DNA of 64,000 nucleotides. Origin: Flavobacterium coralii (GTDB lineage Bacteria; Bacteroidota; Bacteroidia; Flavobacteriales; Flavobacteriaceae). Below are positions 28,041 to 36,172 of this stretch, piece by piece. A program made the translations under genes and the position numbers. Location: positions 62,001-126,000 of the forward strand of contig NZ_JAHDIU010000003.1 of the NCBI RefSeq assembly GCF_019891545.1, given 5' to 3'. How positions within the stretch are numbered: the stretch's first letter is position 1; each line of letters opens with the position of its first letter. The notes beneath the pieces were generated by a model. It ran no database searches, was not told where the DNA came from, and saw only the letters and a list, made by a program, of their open reading frames with translations.

Positions 28041-28565
28041 ATGAGTAATAAAGTTATACATGTTTTATACAATGATGATGATATCCTGATGGACGCAGTA
28101 AAGAAAACGCGCGCAGCTCATCATCACATTGAAGAGGTTTACACCCCTTTCCCGGTGCACGGGCTTGATAAAGCCATGGGCCTTGCCCCAACAAGGATAG
28201 CTATTGCTTCTTTCCTCTACGGTTTGGTTGGTTTAAGCGTTGCTACCACCATGATGCGTTACATGATGATTATTGACTGGCCGCAGGATATTGGAGGTAA
28301 GCCAAGTTTCAGCTATATACAAAACATGCCGGCTTTTGTACCGGTAATGTTTGAGATGACAGTATTTTTTGCTGCCCACTTAATGGTTATAACATTTTAC
28401 CTTAGGAGTAAGCTTTGGCCATTTAAAAAAGCTGAGAACCCGGATGTAAGGACAACGGATGATCATTTTTTAATGGAAGTTGCTGCTCACGGCGATGTAG
28501 ACCAGCTTGTTTCTTTCTTTGAGAATACAGGAGCTGTGGAAGTAAAAGTAATAGAAAAGCATTAA
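28041..28565 (+). CDS. actD: Alternative complex III subunit ActD (DUF3341)
   Basis: A 174-residue membrane subunit. A soluble N-terminal part (1-50) has HIEEVYTPFPVHGLDKAMG, the usual ActD signature. Two membrane helices follow at about 55-75 and 97-120, then a soluble tail with FLMEVAAHGDVDQLVSFFENTGAVEVKVIE. ActD contacts ActC and the cytoplasmic side of the complex; it has no cofactor. Spacing of six bases on each side shows tight co-translation with actC and actE. Confidence 0.94.
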   Translation: MSNKVIHVLYNDDDILMDAVKKTRAAHHHIEEVYTPFPVHGLDKAMGLAPTRIAIASFLYGLVGLSVATTMMRYMMIIDWPQDIGGKPSFSYIQNMPAFVPVMFEMTVFFAAHLMVITFYLRSKLWPFKKAENPDVRTTDDHFLMEVAAHGDVDQLVSFFENTGAVEVKVIEKH

Positions 28566-28571
28566 CAGATT

Positions 28572-29117
28572 ATGAGAGCGTTTTATAGAACAGCATTATT
28601 GGTAGTTGCAGCCTCGGGGCTAACGGCATGCTTTAATAAAAAGGAGCCGAATTACCAGTATTTCCCGAATATGTATGAAGCCGTGCCATATGAAACTTAT
28701 TCTGAAGTTTCAGCTTTTCCTAACGGTAAAGAAGGGCAGTACCCTGCACAGGGCAGCATCCCGAGGGGTTTTACTCCTTATGAGTATCCTAATACCAACG
28801 AAGGTTATGAAATGGCAAAAGCTAACCTGAAATCTCCGCTGGATTCTGCATCTGTAGATTTACCACAAGGCGAGCAGCTTTATACTATTTACTGTGCAAT
28901 TTGCCACGGTGATAAGGGAGACGGAAAAGGAACCCTGGTAAAGAGGGAAAAATTTCTTGGTGTGCCTAACTACAAAGACAGGCAAATTACAGAAGGAAGT
29001 GTATTCCACGTAATAACCTACGGTCTTAACTCCATGGGCTCGCATGCTAACCAGCTTTCTCAGGAAGAACGCTGGCAGGTTACCAGCTACGTGCTTAAAT
29101 TAAGGAGCGAATTATAA
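28572..29117 (+). CDS. actE: Alternative complex III subunit ActE, monohaem cytochrome c lipoprotein
   Basis: A 181-residue exported lipoprotein. The lipobox GLTAC places the lipid on Cys20. Residues about 90-181 are a class I cytochrome c with one haem motif CAICH (108-112), the following GDKGDGKG loop, and GLNSMGSHA with the likely axial Met near residue 157. It is the electron outlet of the complex toward the oxidase. The middle segment (30-85) is Pro/Tyr-rich and wraps around partners in known structures. Confidence 0.95.
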   Translation: MRAFYRTALLVVAASGLTACFNKKEPNYQYFPNMYEAVPYETYSEVSAFPNGKEGQYPAQGSIPRGFTPYEYPNTNEGYEMAKANLKSPLDSASVDLPQGEQLYTIYCAICHGDKGDGKGTLVKREKFLGVPNYKDRQITEGSVFHVITYGLNSMGSHANQLSQEERWQVTSYVLKLRSEL

Positions 29118-29143
29118 TTTGTAGAACACTGAAAGCATATAAT

Positions 29144-30628
29144 ATGTACACATTTTCAAGTAGATTAAAAACTTTTTCCTTAGTCCTTATCGTGCTGGGT
29201 ATACTTGGCATAGGCTATAGTTTTTTAACTGCACCTAAAACTATTGAAGACGTAGAAAAAATACTGAAAGAGGAGGAAGCTGCACATGGAGGACACCATG
29301 GCGCTGCCGCTCATCCTGATGCCGAAGCAACAGTGCACGATGCTGAGCTTACACCAGGTGAAGGCGGGCATCAACATACAACTCAGGAGCTTCATGAAAC
29401 CGTTCCTCAGGGTGACCACGCTGTAGAGCATGCCATACATGACGACAGGGGGCACATGGAAAATTTAGAAAAGCACGTTACGGCAAGCCATGATGCAGAA
29501 GCTGCACATGCAGATGAGCACCATGAACATTTAGAGCACGTACTGCACCAGCTTCAGAACAAGCCCTGGTCTGCAGTATATGTAGCTGCCCTTTTCTTTA
29601 TGCTGCTTTCGCTTGGCGCGCTTGCTTTTTATGCTATACAAAATGCAGCACAGGCCGGTTGGTCTCCTGTTCTTTTCAGGGTTATGGAAGCTATCTCGGC
29701 TTATTTAATACCGGGTTCTGTAATTGTGTTTGTTCTGCTTGTATTCGGTGTACTGCATTTTCACCATATTTTTATATGGATGGATGAAGAAGTTGTCGCT
29801 AACGACCATTTGCTACAAGGTAAAACAGGTTACCTTAACGGGCCTTTCTTCCTGATAAGAGCAGCTCTTTTTATGGGCGGATGGATACTTTACCGCCAGT
29901 ATGCAAGGAAAAACTCACTGCTTCAGGATGATGCTACAGATAATACTTATTATAAGAAAAACTTTAAGGCGTCTGCCGGATTCCTTGTTTTCTTTATCGT
30001 AACAGAATCTATCATGTCATGGGACTGGATCATGTCGGTTGACCCGCACTGGTACAGTACATTATTTGGCTGGTATGTGTTTGCAAGCTTCTTTGTAAGC
30101 GGTATTACTGCAATAGCTATGATTACACTTTACCTTAAAGCTAAAGGATATCTTGAGTATGTTAACACAAGCCACATACACGACCTTGCCAAGTTTATGT
30201 TTGGTATCAGCGTGTTCTGGACATACCTTTGGTTCTCTCAGTTTATGCTTATGTGGTATGCCAATATACCGGAAGAGGTTACTTATTATGTTACACGTAT
30301 AGAAGAGTATAACCTTCCGTTCTTTGGTATGGTAGCCATGAACTTTGTGTTCCCGGTTCTTATACTTATCAACACCGACTTTAAACGTTTATCATGGATA
30401 GTGGTTATGGCGGGTATTATTATCCTTTGCGGTCACTACCTTGATTTCTACAATATGATTATGCCTGCAACTGTGGGAGACCGTTGGTTTATCGGCGCAG
30501 GCGAAATAGGTGCTATACTTCTTTTCCTTGGCCTGTTTATATTTGTAGTATTTACGGCATTAACCAAAGCGCCTCTTCTTGCTAAGCGCAACCCATTGAT
30601 GGAAGAGAGTAAGCATTTTCATTATTAA
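29144..30628 (+). CDS. actF: Alternative complex III subunit ActF, NrfD-like membrane protein
   Basis: A 494-residue membrane subunit related to ActC by a shared NrfD-type fold. A first helix (about 10-29) is followed by an unusual soluble insert at about 44-137, rich in His, Ala, Asp and Glu, with 20 histidines between residues 48 and 135. Nine or so further helices follow. HFHHIFIWMDEE (about 204-215), SIMSWDWIMSVDPHWYSTLFGWYVFA and WFSQFMLMWYANIPEE are conserved ActF blocks. It forms the second large membrane module of the complex. It lies 26 bases after actE and 19 before coxB. Confidence 0.94.
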   Translation: MYTFSSRLKTFSLVLIVLGILGIGYSFLTAPKTIEDVEKILKEEEAAHGGHHGAAAHPDAEATVHDAELTPGEGGHQHTTQELHETVPQGDHAVEHAIHDDRGHMENLEKHVTASHDAEAAHADEHHEHLEHVLHQLQNKPWSAVYVAALFFMLLSLGALAFYAIQNAAQAGWSPVLFRVMEAISAYLIPGSVIVFVLLVFGVLHFHHIFIWMDEEVVANDHLLQGKTGYLNGPFFLIRAALFMGGWILYRQYARKNSLLQDDATDNTYYKKNFKASAGFLVFFIVTESIMSWDWIMSVDPHWYSTLFGWYVFASFFVSGITAIAMITLYLKAKGYLEYVNTSHIHDLAKFMFGISVFWTYLWFSQFMLMWYANIPEEVTYYVTRIEEYNLPFFGMVAMNFVFPVLILINTDFKRLSWIVVMAGIIILCGHYLDFYNMIMPATVGDRWFIGAGEIGAILLFLGLFIFVVFTALTKAPLLAKRNPLMEESKHFHY

Positions 30629-30647
30629 TATTTAAAGAAATAAACAA

Positions 30648-31832
30648 ATGACAAGTTTATTGATAATTGCAGTTTTAGTTTTATTAGGCATTGCAATATG
30701 GCAATTAACTAAAATATTCCACCTGACACAAATTGGGTCTTCCTCAAACACAGAAAACAGTGAGGTTGCTAATGACAGGGATAATAATGTGAATGGTTAC
30801 CTGATGTTTGCCTTTGTAGGGTTTATATACATCTTTACAATATACTCTCTTGTTAAATGGGGTAACCTTGCACTGGGTACACCGGCTTCAGAACACGGAC
30901 CACAATATGATAACCTTATGGCTATCTCTATGTGGATTATATTTATTGTACAGATAATTACGCAGTTCCTTTTACATTACTTCTCATTCAAATACAGGGG
31001 TAACGAAAAGAAAGTAGCTTTTTACTATGCAGATAACGATAAACTTGAGTTTATCTGGACCATTATACCGGTTATAGTTCTTGCAGGGCTTATCCTTTAC
31101 GGCCTTTATGCATGGACTAACATCATGTTCCTTGATGAGGAGAAAGATGATGCCATATATGTAGAAGTATATGCAAAGCAGTTTAGCTGGGAAGTGCGTT
31201 ATGCAGGGCCGGACGGAATGCTTGGTAAAGCTAACGTAAGGTATATAGAAGGTGTAAATACTATGGGTATAGACCTTAGCGACCCTGCGGCACAGGATGA
31301 TATCACCACAAATGAGCTTCACCTGCCAAAAGGTAAAAAAGTTATATTTAAGTTCCGTTCTCAGGATGTACTGCACTCTGCTTATATGCCACACTTCCGT
31401 GCGCAAATGAACGTTGTGCCTGGTATGGTAACTCAGTTTGGATTTACCCCGACCATGACTACGGAAGAGATGCGTAATGACCCGCAGATAATAGAAAAAG
31501 TTGCGAACATAAATAAGATAAGGTCTGCAAGAAGTGCAGAGCTTACTGCAAAAGGAGAGTCGGCTTTAGACCCTTATACTTTTGACTATATATTACTTTG
31601 TAATAAAATTTGTGGTGCATCTCACTATAACATGCAAATGAAAATTGTTGTTGATACAGAAGCTGACTTTAATACATGGCTGAAAGGCCTTAAGCCTCTT
31701 TCGGTTGCTGTTAAGGAAGCACAGCAGGATGCCGCTGCACCGGCAGCGCCTGAAGCTCCTGCAGCAGAAGCTGATACTACCGCCACAGTTGCGGCAGACT
31801 CAACAATGGTAGCACAATTAATCAGGAAATAA
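30648..31832 (+). CDS. coxB: Cytochrome c oxidase subunit II
   Basis: A 394-residue subunit with two or three N-terminal membrane helices (about 2-12, 47-68, 87-110 and 137-158 are hydrophobic), and a periplasmic cupredoxin domain holding the dinuclear CuA centre. Ligands are visible: the His of VLHSAYMPH (about residue 242-250) and the C-terminal cluster Cys318, Cys322, His326 and Met329 (CNKICGASHYNM). The usual Glu between the two Cys is Lys320 here. That ligand acts through its backbone carbonyl, so CuA should still form. The tail (360-390) is Ala/Pro-rich. Confidence 0.95.
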   Translation: MTSLLIIAVLVLLGIAIWQLTKIFHLTQIGSSSNTENSEVANDRDNNVNGYLMFAFVGFIYIFTIYSLVKWGNLALGTPASEHGPQYDNLMAISMWIIFIVQIITQFLLHYFSFKYRGNEKKVAFYYADNDKLEFIWTIIPVIVLAGLILYGLYAWTNIMFLDEEKDDAIYVEVYAKQFSWEVRYAGPDGMLGKANVRYIEGVNTMGIDLSDPAAQDDITTNELHLPKGKKVIFKFRSQDVLHSAYMPHFRAQMNVVPGMVTQFGFTPTMTTEEMRNDPQIIEKVANINKIRSARSAELTAKGESALDPYTFDYILLCNKICGASHYNMQMKIVVDTEADFNTWLKGLKPLSVAVKEAQQDAAAPAAPEAPAAEADTTATVAADSTMVAQLIRK

Positions 31833-31862
31833 TCTTTTTTAATATATTCAAATTAAAAAAAT

Positions 31863-33671
31863 ATGTCAGCAGTAGGACACGAAATACACGGAGATCACGG
31901 TCATCATGATGCTCACGAACACCACCACAAGGATACTTTTATAACAAAGTATATCTTCAGCATCGACCATAAGATGATTGCCAAGCAATATCTTATTACC
32001 GGTATTATCATGGGTATCATCGGTATCATGATGTCAATATTATTCCGTATGCAGCTTGCATGGCCGGAAGAGTCATTCACAATGTTCAAGATTTTCCTTG
32101 GCGATAAGTTTGCTCCAAACGGCGTAATGCGTAACGATATTTACCTTGCTCTTGTTACAATACACGGTACTATAATGGTATTCTTTGTATTAACGGCAGG
32201 TTTGAGCGGTACCTTTAGTAACCTTCTTATTCCGTTACAGATTGGTGCCAGGGATATGGCTTCCGGTTTTATGAACATGCTTTCATACTGGATGTTCTTT
32301 ATCTCTTCAGTTATAATGGTTTTATCCCTTTTTGTTGAAGCAGGCCCTGCATCTGCAGGTTGGACAATCTATCCGCCACTATCTGCATTGCCACAGGCTA
32401 TACCCGGCTCAGGTGCAGGTATGACGCTTTGGCTGGTATCTATGGCAATATTCATTGCTTCTTCACTAATGGGTTCACTTAACTATGTTGTAACAGTTAT
32501 TAACCTGCGTACAAAAGGTATGTCTATGACAAGGATGCCGCTTACTATATGGGCATTCTTTATCACTGCCGTTATTGGTATATTATCATTCCCGGTACTT
32601 CTTTCAGCAGCATTACTTTTATTGTTCGACAGGAGTTTTGGTACATCATTCTTCCTTTCAGATATTTTTATCGCAGGTGAAGTATTACATTACCAAGGAG
32701 GTTCTCCGGTATTGTTTGAGCACCTTTTCTGGTTCCTTGGCCACCCAGAGGTATATATTGTACTTCTTCCTGCCCTTGGTATTACATCAGAAATTATTGC
32801 AACCAATGCCCGTAAGCCAATTTTTGGTTACCGCGCCATGATTGCATCTATACTTGCAATTGCATTCCTTTCAACTATTGTATGGGGTCACCACATGTTC
32901 ATCTCGGGTATGAACCCGTTCCTTGGTTCGGTGTTTACCTTTACAACACTACTTATTGCAATTCCTTCGGCAGTTAAAGCATTTAACTATATTACAACGT
33001 TGTGGAGGGGTAACCTTCAGCTTAACCCAGCCATGTTGTTCTCTATAGGCCTTGTATCTACATTCATAACAGGTGGTCTTACAGGTATCATACTTGGAGA
33101 CAGTACACTTGACATCAACGTTCACGATACGTACTTCGTGGTAGCCCACTTCCACCTTGTAATGGGTATCTCTGCCCTTTATGGTATGTTTGCGGGTATC
33201 TACCACTGGTTCCCGAGGATGTTCGGCAGGATGATGAATAAAAACCTTGGTTATATCCACTTTTGGGTAACAGCAATATGTGCTTATGGTGTATTCTTCC
33301 CGATGCACTTTATAGGTATGGCTGGCTTACCAAGACGTTATTATACTAACACTGCTTTCCCGTTATTTGACGACCTTCAGGATGTAAACGTGCTTATAAC
33401 AATGTTTGCAATAATAGGTGCGGCATTCCAGCTTGTATTCCTGTGGAACTTCTTCTACAGTATATTTAAAGGTAAGAAAGCGCCTATGAACCCTTGGAAG
33501 TCTAACACACTTGAGTGGACTGCACCGGTAGAGCACATGCACGGTAACTGGCCGGGCGAAATACCTGAAGTTTACAGGTGGCCGTATGACTACAGCAAGC
33601 CAGGCCATGATGAGGACTTTGTTCCGCAAAACGTTCCGATGAAACCAAACGAAGAGCAACTACACCATTAA
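31863..33671 (+). CDS. coxA: Cytochrome c oxidase subunit I
   Basis: A 602-residue haem-copper oxidase subunit I with 12 core helices. The haem a ligand His is in HGTIMVFF, the CuB ligands are His in GHPEVY and the pair HH in WGHHMF, and HDTYFVVAHFHLVMG carries the two later haem ligands. GHPEVY includes the Glu of the D-channel and the cross-linked Tyr, so it is an A1-type oxidase that pumps protons. The first 22 residues contain nine histidines (MSAVGHEIHGDHGHHDAHEHHH). No coxC or coxD follows; the operon ends at a terminator. Confidence 0.96.
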   Translation: MSAVGHEIHGDHGHHDAHEHHHKDTFITKYIFSIDHKMIAKQYLITGIIMGIIGIMMSILFRMQLAWPEESFTMFKIFLGDKFAPNGVMRNDIYLALVTIHGTIMVFFVLTAGLSGTFSNLLIPLQIGARDMASGFMNMLSYWMFFISSVIMVLSLFVEAGPASAGWTIYPPLSALPQAIPGSGAGMTLWLVSMAIFIASSLMGSLNYVVTVINLRTKGMSMTRMPLTIWAFFITAVIGILSFPVLLSAALLLLFDRSFGTSFFLSDIFIAGEVLHYQGGSPVLFEHLFWFLGHPEVYIVLLPALGITSEIIATNARKPIFGYRAMIASILAIAFLSTIVWGHHMFISGMNPFLGSVFTFTTLLIAIPSAVKAFNYITTLWRGNLQLNPAMLFSIGLVSTFITGGLTGIILGDSTLDINVHDTYFVVAHFHLVMGISALYGMFAGIYHWFPRMFGRMMNKNLGYIHFWVTAICAYGVFFPMHFIGMAGLPRRYYTNTAFPLFDDLQDVNVLITMFAIIGAAFQLVFLWNFFYSIFKGKKAPMNPWKSNTLEWTAPVEHMHGNWPGEIPEVYRWPYDYSKPGHDEDFVPQNVPMKPNEEQLHH

Positions 33672-33691
33672 TAGCTTTTCGATAGATATAG

Positions 33692-33722
33692 AAGCCCTTC
33701 TTGTTAAAGAAGGGCTTTTTTA
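33692..33722 (+). terminator. Intrinsic terminator of the act-cox operon
   Basis: AAGCCCTTCTT (33692-33702) and AAGAAGGGCTT (33707-33717) form an 11-base stem with a GTTA loop, followed by a T-run. It lies 20 bases after coxA. Confidence 0.9.
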
Positions 33723-33758
33723 ATTGGTAAATCTGTATCTTTATAAAAAGAACGTATT

Positions 33759-34061
33759 ATGAGCACAGCCAAAGACACTACATTTAACGTTAATGAGCAG
33801 CAAAGCCGTTATGAGCTGCACGTGGGAGAACATACAGCTATCATTGATTATATTAAGAAGGATGATGTCCTTTTTATGAACCATACCGAAGCGCCGCAGG
33901 CATTAAGAGGTACAGGCGCAGCAAAGAAACTCGTGGAGAATGCACTACAGCATGCTGCGAACCGTGGGTATAAAGTAGTGCCTAACTGTTCTTATGTAGC
34001 CAAGTATATTACGGAACACCCCGAATGGAAGGCTGTCCTTGCAGACAAAACTGCTATGTAA
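33759..34061 (+). CDS. GNAT-type N-acetyltransferase, short COG2388 type
   Basis: A 100-residue cytoplasmic protein. The acetyl-CoA-binding part reads QALRGTGAAKKLVENALQHA (about 48-67), the RGTGxAxxL loop typical of the small YjdJ/COG2388 acetyltransferases, and CSYVAKYITEHPEW (about 78-91) follows as in this group. The N-terminal half is a short beta sheet with ELHVGEHTAIIDYI. The acetyl acceptor is unknown. It converges on the DUF1287 gene with two bases between the stops and no terminator hairpin. Confidence 0.85.
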   Translation: MSTAKDTTFNVNEQQSRYELHVGEHTAIIDYIKKDDVLFMNHTEAPQALRGTGAAKKLVENALQHAANRGYKVVPNCSYVAKYITEHPEWKAVLADKTAM

Positions 34062-34063
34062 TA

Positions 34064-34633
34064 TTATTTTTTATAGCGGTAATGCCCGGATATGTCATAC
34101 AGAAAAAGGCAATCTTCCAATTCCTGCCCGCGGCCTACATTATGTACTATCATATACCGCTTGCCATCTTTTGCTTTTTTATTTACCACAATACCTATGT
34201 GCGGCAGGCTGGGTGTGATCATCCATGTTACTATATCCCCCGGTTTATAATCTGCTGCATTTTTTGTTACGGGTAATGATGTGCCTTTTCGTGAAAAAAA
34301 TGTTTGCAGGTTCGGTACGCGCCTGTGGTCTATATTGGTATCAGTTGATTTTAGCCCCCAGTTTTTTGGATACTTAGAAAAATTGGCTTTCATATCTTCG
34401 TGCACTTCCTTCTGCAAATCTATCCCCAGTTTTCTGTAAGCACGTATTACAACATCGGTACATACACCTGTATTCTTCGGTACATCTCCATTAGGATAGG
34501 GTATCTTTACGTAATCGCCGATATAAGTTACATGGTCTTTGGTGAGCGACAGTGCAGCGTCAGAAAGTCGCGCATAAAAACTATCCTGAACAGGTAGCGT
34601 TACCAGTAAAAATAATAAAGCGAAATATTTCAT
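34064..34633 (-). CDS. DUF1287 family exported protein
   Basis: A 189-residue protein from the ATG at 34633; a TTG two codons upstream also keeps the frame open. Residues 1-17 are a hydrophobic signal peptide. The body is DUF1287: YVKIPYPNGDVPKNTGVCTDVVIRAYRKLGIDLQ carries the conserved Cys, DHRRVPNLQTFF follows near residue 100, and PGDIVTWMITPSLPHIGIV near residue 134 has the conserved His. These look like the Cys and His of the NlpC/P60-type fold, so a cell-wall amidase or peptidase role is plausible but unproven. Confidence 0.82.
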   Translation of the reverse strand: MKYFALLFLLVTLPVQDSFYARLSDAALSLTKDHVTYIGDYVKIPYPNGDVPKNTGVCTDVVIRAYRKLGIDLQKEVHEDMKANFSKYPKNWGLKSTDTNIDHRRVPNLQTFFSRKGTSLPVTKNAADYKPGDIVTWMITPSLPHIGIVVNKKAKDGKRYMIVHNVGRGQELEDCLFLYDISGHYRYKK

Positions 34634-34708
34634 CTTCAATTGGTTTGTAAATAAAAACGTAATAATATTCAGGTGTAGTATACTGTGGTTTTAAAAAATA
34701 CTTACTTT

Positions 34709-34724
34709 AGCAGGATATCCTGCT
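34709..34724. repeat. Perfect 16-base palindrome before radC
   Basis: AGCAGGATATCCTGCT is fully self-complementary and ends five bases before the radC ATG. It overlaps the end of TACTTTAG (34703-34710), a one-mismatch -7 element, so it lies near the predicted transcription start. It has no loop, so it suits a dimeric DNA-binding protein better than an RNA hairpin. Confidence 0.5.
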
Positions 34725-34729
34725 GACTG

Positions 34730-35428
34730 ATGGAAGAAACACAAAGCCCTTTTTCGATAAAATACTGGGCAGAAGACGATAAACCACGTGAAAAGCTGAT
34801 GCTGAAAGGCAAAGCTGCACTTAGTGACGCGGAACTTATTGCTATACTTATTGGCTCCGGCAGCCGTAACGAAAGTGCTGTAGAGTTAAGCAAACGCATA
34901 CTTGCCAGTGCAGATAACCAGCTTGGGGCGCTTGGTAAGCTTTCAATCCAGCAGCTAATGCAATTTAAAGGCATTGGTGAAGCCAAAGCTATCAGTATTG
35001 CTGCCGCAATGGAGCTTGGTCGCAGGAGACGTGATGAGAGCGGCCCCGATTTAAAGCAGATAACAAGCAGCCGTGCCGTTTTTGATATCATGCAGCCCAT
35101 AATTGGCGAACTTCCGCATGAAGAATTTTGGATCATCTACCTGAACAATTCCAATAAGGTAATATACAAAGCGCAACTAAGCAAAGGCGGTATAACAGGC
35201 ACATTGGTAGATGTGCGCCTGGTTTTTAAAACAGCATTAGAGCATAACGCAGTTTCTGTTATACTGGTTCACAACCATCCATCGGGGGTGCTAAAGGCGA
35301 GCGAAGCGGATAAACAAATAACCCGCCAGCTTAAAGCCGCAGGCCACGCCCTTGATGTAAAGGTGCTTGACCATGTAATTATAACCGAAAAAAGCTACCT
35401 GAGCTTCACGGATGAGGGAATACTATAA
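34730..35428 (+). CDS. radC: RadC family protein (JAMM/UPF0758)
   Basis: A 232-residue protein of full family length. The N-terminal helix-hairpin-helix half (about 1-100, with LMQFKGIGEAKAISIAAAMELGRR) is followed by a JAB/JAMM metalloprotease-like domain with His181 and His183 in HNHPSG and the downstream Asp in SEAD. The metal-binding residues are kept. Named for DNA repair, but its real function is uncertain. The ATG at 34730 lies just after a perfect palindrome. Confidence 0.94.
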   Translation: MEETQSPFSIKYWAEDDKPREKLMLKGKAALSDAELIAILIGSGSRNESAVELSKRILASADNQLGALGKLSIQQLMQFKGIGEAKAISIAAAMELGRRRRDESGPDLKQITSSRAVFDIMQPIIGELPHEEFWIIYLNNSNKVIYKAQLSKGGITGTLVDVRLVFKTALEHNAVSVILVHNHPSGVLKASEADKQITRQLKAAGHALDVKVLDHVIITEKSYLSFTDEGIL

Positions 35429-35542
35429 TGCTTTTTTAAGCTGTATGATTTCGCAGATATAAATTATTACCGGCAGCACATCAAAGTACTTTTGTTTCCT
35501 CTGTAAATTCGCTAACTTGCAGTCATAATAAATGTTTACTGC

Positions 35543-36172
35543 ATGATAAGCACAAAAAACATAGCCTTTTCATATGGAAAAGGTACATCATTTAATTTTC
35601 CGGATATTGTTGCGCAAAAGGGCAGCACGTTGCTCATAACAGGTGGCTCGGGTAAAGGTAAAACTACCCTGTTGCACCTTTTGGGAGGATTGCTAAAACC
35701 GCAATCAGGCGAAATTAATATAGACAATACTAATATTGCTGCAATGCCCGATGGCAGGCTGGATAACTTCAGGGGCAAAAACATCGGCTTTGTTTTACAA
35801 CAGGCATACTTTGTAGAATCGTTAACCGTACTCGAAAATGTAGTGTTGGCTTCATGGCTGGGTACAGGCAGGCAGGCAACAGAAAAGGCAAAGGCACTAT
35901 TGGTGCAGCTTGGCCTTCAGGATCAGTTAAACAAGCTGCCATCCCGCCTTAGTATAGGGCAGCAGCAAAGGGTTTCTATTGCAAGGGCGCTGATAAACGA
36001 CCCAAAACTGCTTTTGGCAGATGAGCCTACATCGAGCCTTGATGATGAAAATGCACTTACGGTTGCAGATATGCTCGACAGGCTCGCCCGTCAGTTTGGC
36101 ACAGCACTAGTTATAGTAACGCACGACCAAAGGCTAAAAGACCGTTTTCTTAACCAAATTAACTTATCATGA
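35543..36172 (+). CDS. ABC transporter ATP-binding protein, LolD/MacB type
   Basis: A 209-residue ATPase. Walker A is GGSGKGKT (34-41), the Q-loop is near FVLQQAYF (83-90), the ABC signature is LSIGQ (136-140), Walker B is LLLADEP (156-162) and the H-loop is VIVTHD (about 195-200). Sequence style (FRGKNIGFVLQQ, RLSIGQQQRVSIARAL) places it with ATPases that pair with FtsX/MacB/LolC permeases, which move lipoproteins or other outer-envelope cargo rather than import nutrients. Its stop overlaps the start of the permease by four bases (ATGA), so the two are co-translated. Confidence 0.93.
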   Translation: MISTKNIAFSYGKGTSFNFPDIVAQKGSTLLITGGSGKGKTTLLHLLGGLLKPQSGEINIDNTNIAAMPDGRLDNFRGKNIGFVLQQAYFVESLTVLENVVLASWLGTGRQATEKAKALLVQLGLQDQLNKLPSRLSIGQQQRVSIARALINDPKLLLADEPTSSLDDENALTVADMLDRLARQFGTALVIVTHDQRLKDRFLNQINLS

